Assembly (NCBI GenBank): GCA_017416535.1
Contig: JAFQCG010000001.1
Location: forward strand, 327,013-391,012
Direction of reading: 5' to 3'
DNA length: 64,000 bases
Source of the DNA: Bacilli bacterium
Lineage (GTDB): Bacteria > Bacillota_I > Bacilli_A > RF39 > UBA660
The notes beneath the pieces are model-generated. The model worked only from the letters and a program-made list of their open reading frames with translations, searched no databases and was not told the DNA's origin. The translations under genes and the position numbers were made by a program. Shown here piece after piece: positions 60,920 to 64,000 of the stretch (its first letter is position 1; each line of letters opens with the position of its first letter).

Positions 60920-62155
60920 ATGGTAGTTGTTGATATTTTAAATAAGAAACGTATTGGTAAAGAACTAAGTTATCAAGAACTAGATTTTATATTTAATGGT
61001 TATTTAAATGGCACTGTTAAAGATTATCAAATGTCTTCTTTATTAATGGCTATTTGTATTAATGGGATGAGTGATGAGGAAATATTTGCACTTACTAAGA
61101 TTTTTATTGATAGTGGTGATATTTTAGATTTTGGTGATTCTGGTATTATTGTTGATAAACATTCAACTGGTGGTATTGGTGATAAAACAACTTTAGTTAT
61201 TGCACCAATTGTTGCGAGTTGTGGTGTTCCGGTAGTTAAGATGAGTGGTAGAGGATTAGGATATACTGGTGGAACTATTGATAAGTTAGAAAGTATTCCT
61301 GGTTTTAATGTTAATTTGACTGATGAAAAGGTATTAAGTCAGTTAAAGAAAATTGGAGTAAGTATTTCTTCACAAACAGCTAATTTAACTCCAATTGATA
61401 AAGTTATTTATGCATTGCGTGATGTTACTGCAACAGTTTCTTCTATTCCTCTTGTAGCATCAAGTATTATGAGTAAAAAAATTGCTGGTGGAGCAGATAA
61501 AATCTTAATAGATATTAAAGTGGGAAAAGGTGCTTTATTAAAGAATAGAGAAGAAGCAAAGAAACTTGCTGAGTTAATGAAAAAAATTGGTAGTTTTTAT
61601 CAAAGGGAAGTTCGTACTGTAATTAGTGATATGAATACTCCTTTAGGTTATTGCATTGGTAATAGTTTAGAAGTCTTAGAAGCTATTGATATATTAAAGG
61701 GAAAACAATATGGTACTGTTTTATCGGAATTATGTATTGATTTAGCTGCCGATATGGTTAGTATGGGAAAAGAAATTTCTAAGAATGATGCGAAGATAAT
61801 GGTTTTAGATAGTTTAAATAAAGGTAAAGCTTATGCTAAGTTTTTAGAATTAGTTAAAGCACAAGGTGGAAATATTGATAAGATAAAAGTATCTGATAAG
61901 AAGCAAAAGATTAAAGCTGACAGAGATGGAATTATTAAAAAGATTGATGCTTTAGCTGTTGGAAAACTTTCTGTTGAATTAGGAGCAGGAAGAAAAACTA
62001 AAGAAGATAAAGTTGATCATACTGTAGGAATTAAACTAAACAAATTAGTTGGCGAAAAAGTAAAACGTGGAGATGTTTTAGCAACACTTTACGTTAAAGA
62101 TAGAATAGATTTAGATTTTGTTGATACAATATTTACAATTGATGAAGAAAATTAG
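60920..62155 (+). CDS. pdp: Pyrimidine-nucleoside phosphorylase
   Basis: 411 residues, slightly short of the usual ~434. DKHSTGGIGDKTTL (phosphate/nucleoside site), KMSGRGLGYTGGTIDKLESI and ADKILIDIKVGKGAL are the NP-II family blocks. It phosphorolyses thymidine/uridine/deoxyuridine to base plus sugar-1-phosphate. The conserved bulky residue sets separating DeoA from Pdp cannot be read with confidence, so the symbol is tentative. GAAGGTG precedes the ATG. The second nucleoside phosphorylase of the window. Confidence 0.93.
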   Translation: MVVVDILNKKRIGKELSYQELDFIFNGYLNGTVKDYQMSSLLMAICINGMSDEEIFALTKIFIDSGDILDFGDSGIIVDKHSTGGIGDKTTLVIAPIVASCGVPVVKMSGRGLGYTGGTIDKLESIPGFNVNLTDEKVLSQLKKIGVSISSQTANLTPIDKVIYALRDVTATVSSIPLVASSIMSKKIAGGADKILIDIKVGKGALLKNREEAKKLAELMKKIGSFYQREVRTVISDMNTPLGYCIGNSLEVLEAIDILKGKQYGTVLSELCIDLAADMVSMGKEISKNDAKIMVLDSLNKGKAYAKFLELVKAQGGNIDKIKVSDKKQKIKADRDGIIKKIDALAVGKLSVELGAGRKTKEDKVDHTVGIKLNKLVGEKVKRGDVLATLYVKDRIDLDFVDTIFTIDEEN

Positions 62156-62171
62156 TTGAAGTTTTTTAAAG

Positions 62172-62182
62172 TATGTTATAAT
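62172..62182 (+). promoter_or_regulatory. Extended -10 promoter of the thioester protein-sortase unit
   Basis: TATGTTATAAT, 26 nt before the start codon. Confidence 0.6.
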
Positions 62183-62208
62183 AATATTTGTAAAGGTAGG
62201 GGATTTTT

Positions 62209-63471
62209 ATGGAAAAGATCTATATGGATTCTAAAGGTAAGAAACCAAAAAAACAAACTTTTTTAAAACAATTATTTAATGATAAAGGATCGATGCTAGC
62301 ATTAGTTATTGTTGCTTTTGTTGGTGTTTTAGGTTTAATGGTGTTTGGACTTAATCAAATATCATTTGCTGTTAATACTGCAGGGAGTCTTCCAGATTCA
62401 TTTGTCTCTAAACAAGGTGATGAAAATGTAATGCGTTTAATTGGTACTGCTGGATATATGGATAATGGAACATTTAAAACTACTGATCCAGATAAAGTTC
62501 AACAAGGTGTTTTACCAATATTAGGTTTTTATACTGATGGTGATATTCCTATTTTCTGTATTGAATATAATGTTGGTTATGAAGTTGGGAGAACTTATAC
62601 TAAAGGTGGGGAAATTAAAGACTATGGTTTAATTTATTTAATGTCTCAAATTTATCCTAATAAACCATTTAAAGATATAGATGGTGAGGAGTTAGATGAA
62701 AATATTCAAGTTTGGTTAACTCAATCAGCAATTTGGTCTTATTTATATGAAAGCGGAGATACACAAAACAGTAAATTTGTTGACTGGAATGATAAAGTAA
62801 AATTAGTTTTTAAACTTTATAACAATGATGGCGATGATGTAATTGCTACTGATGGTACTAAAACTTTATATCAAGCTTTTGGAATTGATACAATTATTTC
62901 TAAAGCTAAAGAAGTAAAAACAAATGTAAAAGATTTAACTGCCTTCTTAACTGTTAGTAAGGCATCTGAAAATATTTCAGTAACAAATGATAATAAATAT
63001 TATCAAACAGATGAAATTAGTATTATTGGTTCAACTAAAGCAGAATTTATTTCTAAATATAATGGTTATTCTGTAACATTATCAAATGCTCCAGAAGGAA
63101 CATTCTTAGTTGATGAAAAAGGTAATAAATACGATGATTTAAGTAAAATGTCTCCAACAGATAAGTTTTTTGTAAGAATACCTATTAAAAATGTAAATGA
63201 TAAGAATAAGAAGTTTGGGTTATCAATTAAAGGTAATTTTGAAATGTATGGGGCCAATATGTATGTGTCTGATGCAAAGCAAAAAGTTGCTAATGTAAAA
63301 CTTATCAATCAAATTATTAATAAGAATTTAGATGTTAATTTAGACTATACACCAGAAGTTCCAGATACTGGAATGGGAGTAGCTCAAACAATTTACTTTG
63401 TGGGATTAATACTTTTATTAAGTGGTGTAGGTATTGTTTATGCAAACGCAAAACCAAAAACAAATGAATAA
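62209..63471 (+). CDS. Sortase-anchored thioester-domain (TQXA) surface protein
   Basis: 420 residues. Signal-type hydrophobic stretch (about 29-48), then a thioester domain: Cys117 in IPIFCIEY and Gln172 in WLTQSAIW, the Cys/Gln pair that forms an internal thioester in Gram-positive adhesins. A beta-rich region follows. The C-terminus has VPDTG (384-388), a hydrophobic helix and a short tail, a sortase signal with V for L and no strongly basic end. Thioester domains form covalent bonds to host amines. AGGGGA precedes the ATG. It overlaps the sortase gene by 8 nt. Confidence 0.88.
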   Translation: MEKIYMDSKGKKPKKQTFLKQLFNDKGSMLALVIVAFVGVLGLMVFGLNQISFAVNTAGSLPDSFVSKQGDENVMRLIGTAGYMDNGTFKTTDPDKVQQGVLPILGFYTDGDIPIFCIEYNVGYEVGRTYTKGGEIKDYGLIYLMSQIYPNKPFKDIDGEELDENIQVWLTQSAIWSYLYESGDTQNSKFVDWNDKVKLVFKLYNNDGDDVIATDGTKTLYQAFGIDTIISKAKEVKTNVKDLTAFLTVSKASENISVTNDNKYYQTDEISIIGSTKAEFISKYNGYSVTLSNAPEGTFLVDEKGNKYDDLSKMSPTDKFFVRIPIKNVNDKNKKFGLSIKGNFEMYGANMYVSDAKQKVANVKLINQIINKNLDVNLDYTPEVPDTGMGVAQTIYFVGLILLLSGVGIVYANAKPKTNE

Positions 63472-64000
63472 AAAAATTAAAAAGAGCCAAATATTATTAC
63501 TTGGTTCTTTGCTTGTATTTGTTGGAGTTGGAGTATTAACATTTGAATATTTTGTAAAGATGAAAAATGATGTCTTTACAGAAATGGAACTAAAAGCTAG
63601 TGCTAATTTAGTTTCTGCAGAAGAAGATGATAAAGATACTACTGATGTACCTATTGCAAATAATCTTCCTAAAGATAAGAAAGATAAAGTAGCAGTAGTT
63701 GATTATAGTAAATATTTAGGTGTTTTGGAAATACCTAAAATAGGATTAAAAAGAGGTTTTTACAATATTGATTCAAGATATAATGATATTCAATATAATG
63801 TTGCGATGGTAAAGGGTTCTACTTTACCAGATGTTAAGAATGGTAATTTAATTTTAATGGCACATTCTGGATGGGCGGCAATTTCATATTTTGAATATTT
63901 ATATAATTTAAGTTTAGGTGATAAAGCATACGTAACTTATAAAGGGAAAAAATATACTTATAAGTTAGTTAAGGTTTATGATGTTGTTAAAAATGGAAAG
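63464..64000 (+). CDS. Sortase (3' end outside window)
   Basis: 179 residues visible. N-terminal membrane anchor (ILLLGSLLVFVGVGVLTFEYFV), an acidic/Lys linker, then the sortase barrel: YLGVLEIPKIGLKRGFYNI, NVAMVKGSTLPDVKNGNLILMAHSGWAAISYF (His of the catalytic pair) and LSLGDKAYVTYKGKKYTYKLVKV. The Cys and Arg lie beyond the window, so the class is not assigned. It starts inside the thioester protein gene, which is its likely substrate. Confidence 0.92.
   Translation, partial: MNKKIKKSQILLLGSLLVFVGVGVLTFEYFVKMKNDVFTEMELKASANLVSAEEDDKDTTDVPIANNLPKDKKDKVAVVDYSKYLGVLEIPKIGLKRGFYNIDSRYNDIQYNVAMVKGSTLPDVKNGNLILMAHSGWAAISYFEYLYNLSLGDKAYVTYKGKKYTYKLVKVYDVVKNGK

Overview
The window reads as a very AT-rich chromosome segment (about 30% G+C by eye, not computed) from a spore-forming member of the Bacillota. 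It carries spoIVA, an alpha/beta-type small acid-soluble spore protein (SASP), spoVIF, a CotD-like coat protein and two tiny YjcZ-type spore proteins. Gene order echoes Bacillus in many places: thiI next to the SASP gene, der near spoIVA and hup, dnaD-nth near pbp1-recU, gpsB-rnpB, rodZ-pgsA-recA-rny, ftsY/ylxM/ffh and sufCDSUB. Low G+C, short proteins and many lysine/asparagine-rich proteins of unknown function suggest an uncultured gut Bacilli lineage near Erysipelotrichia/Mollicutes-type groups. That placement is inference. TGA is a stop codon (nth, recU, the 12.3 kb ORF) and TGG encodes Trp, so the code is standard. No tRNA, rRNA, IS element, prophage or CRISPR array was seen.

Region by region: 0-7 kb holds the 3' part of a giant glycine-rich/GLUG-repeat surface protein and a small membrane partner. 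7-13.5 kb holds thiI, the SASP gene with a SigG-like promoter, a HExxH protein, ackA, a DHH phosphoesterase, engB and two unknowns. 13.5-18.2 kb (minus strand) is a der-spoVIF-spoIVA group. 18.3-24 kb holds membrane proteins, HU, the CCA enzyme, dnaD, nth and an M29 peptidase. 24-27.3 kb (minus) is pbp1-recU. 27.5-34 kb is gpsB, RNase P RNA, rodZ, pgsA, recA, a MurE-type ligase, RNase Y and a solitary DUF1016-N-like protein. 34-36 kb is RNase J. 36-43.5 kb holds a predicted ADP-ribosyltransferase-fold protein, ftsY, ylxM, a HerA-like ATPase and ffh. 43.5-50.6 kb holds a coat protein, DUF402, a nucleoside phosphorylase, ASCH, rpoZ, recX, a GT-C-like membrane protein, prsA, the yjcZ pair and hit. 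50.8-57.6 kb holds an acidic coiled-coil protein and the suf operon. 57.7-64 kb holds a short ssb, small enzymes, a pyrimidine nucleoside phosphorylase, and a thioester-domain surface protein overlapping a sortase.

Most transcription units are short and closed by clear hairpin-plus-U terminators; several terminators serve convergent genes. Promoters repeatedly show an extended -10 close to TATGnTATAAT. The least ordinary items are: the ssb leader hairpin that buries the Shine-Dalgarno sequence (SD) next to an apparent ATA start; a nearly identical ~47-nt leader shared by the HerA-like ATPase and the coiled-coil gene 12 kb away; about nine 'LV-[SDN]-[FMI]' motifs in the ATPase tail; a minimal SufD plus an unknown gene inside the suf operon; and a thioester protein with its apparent sortase.
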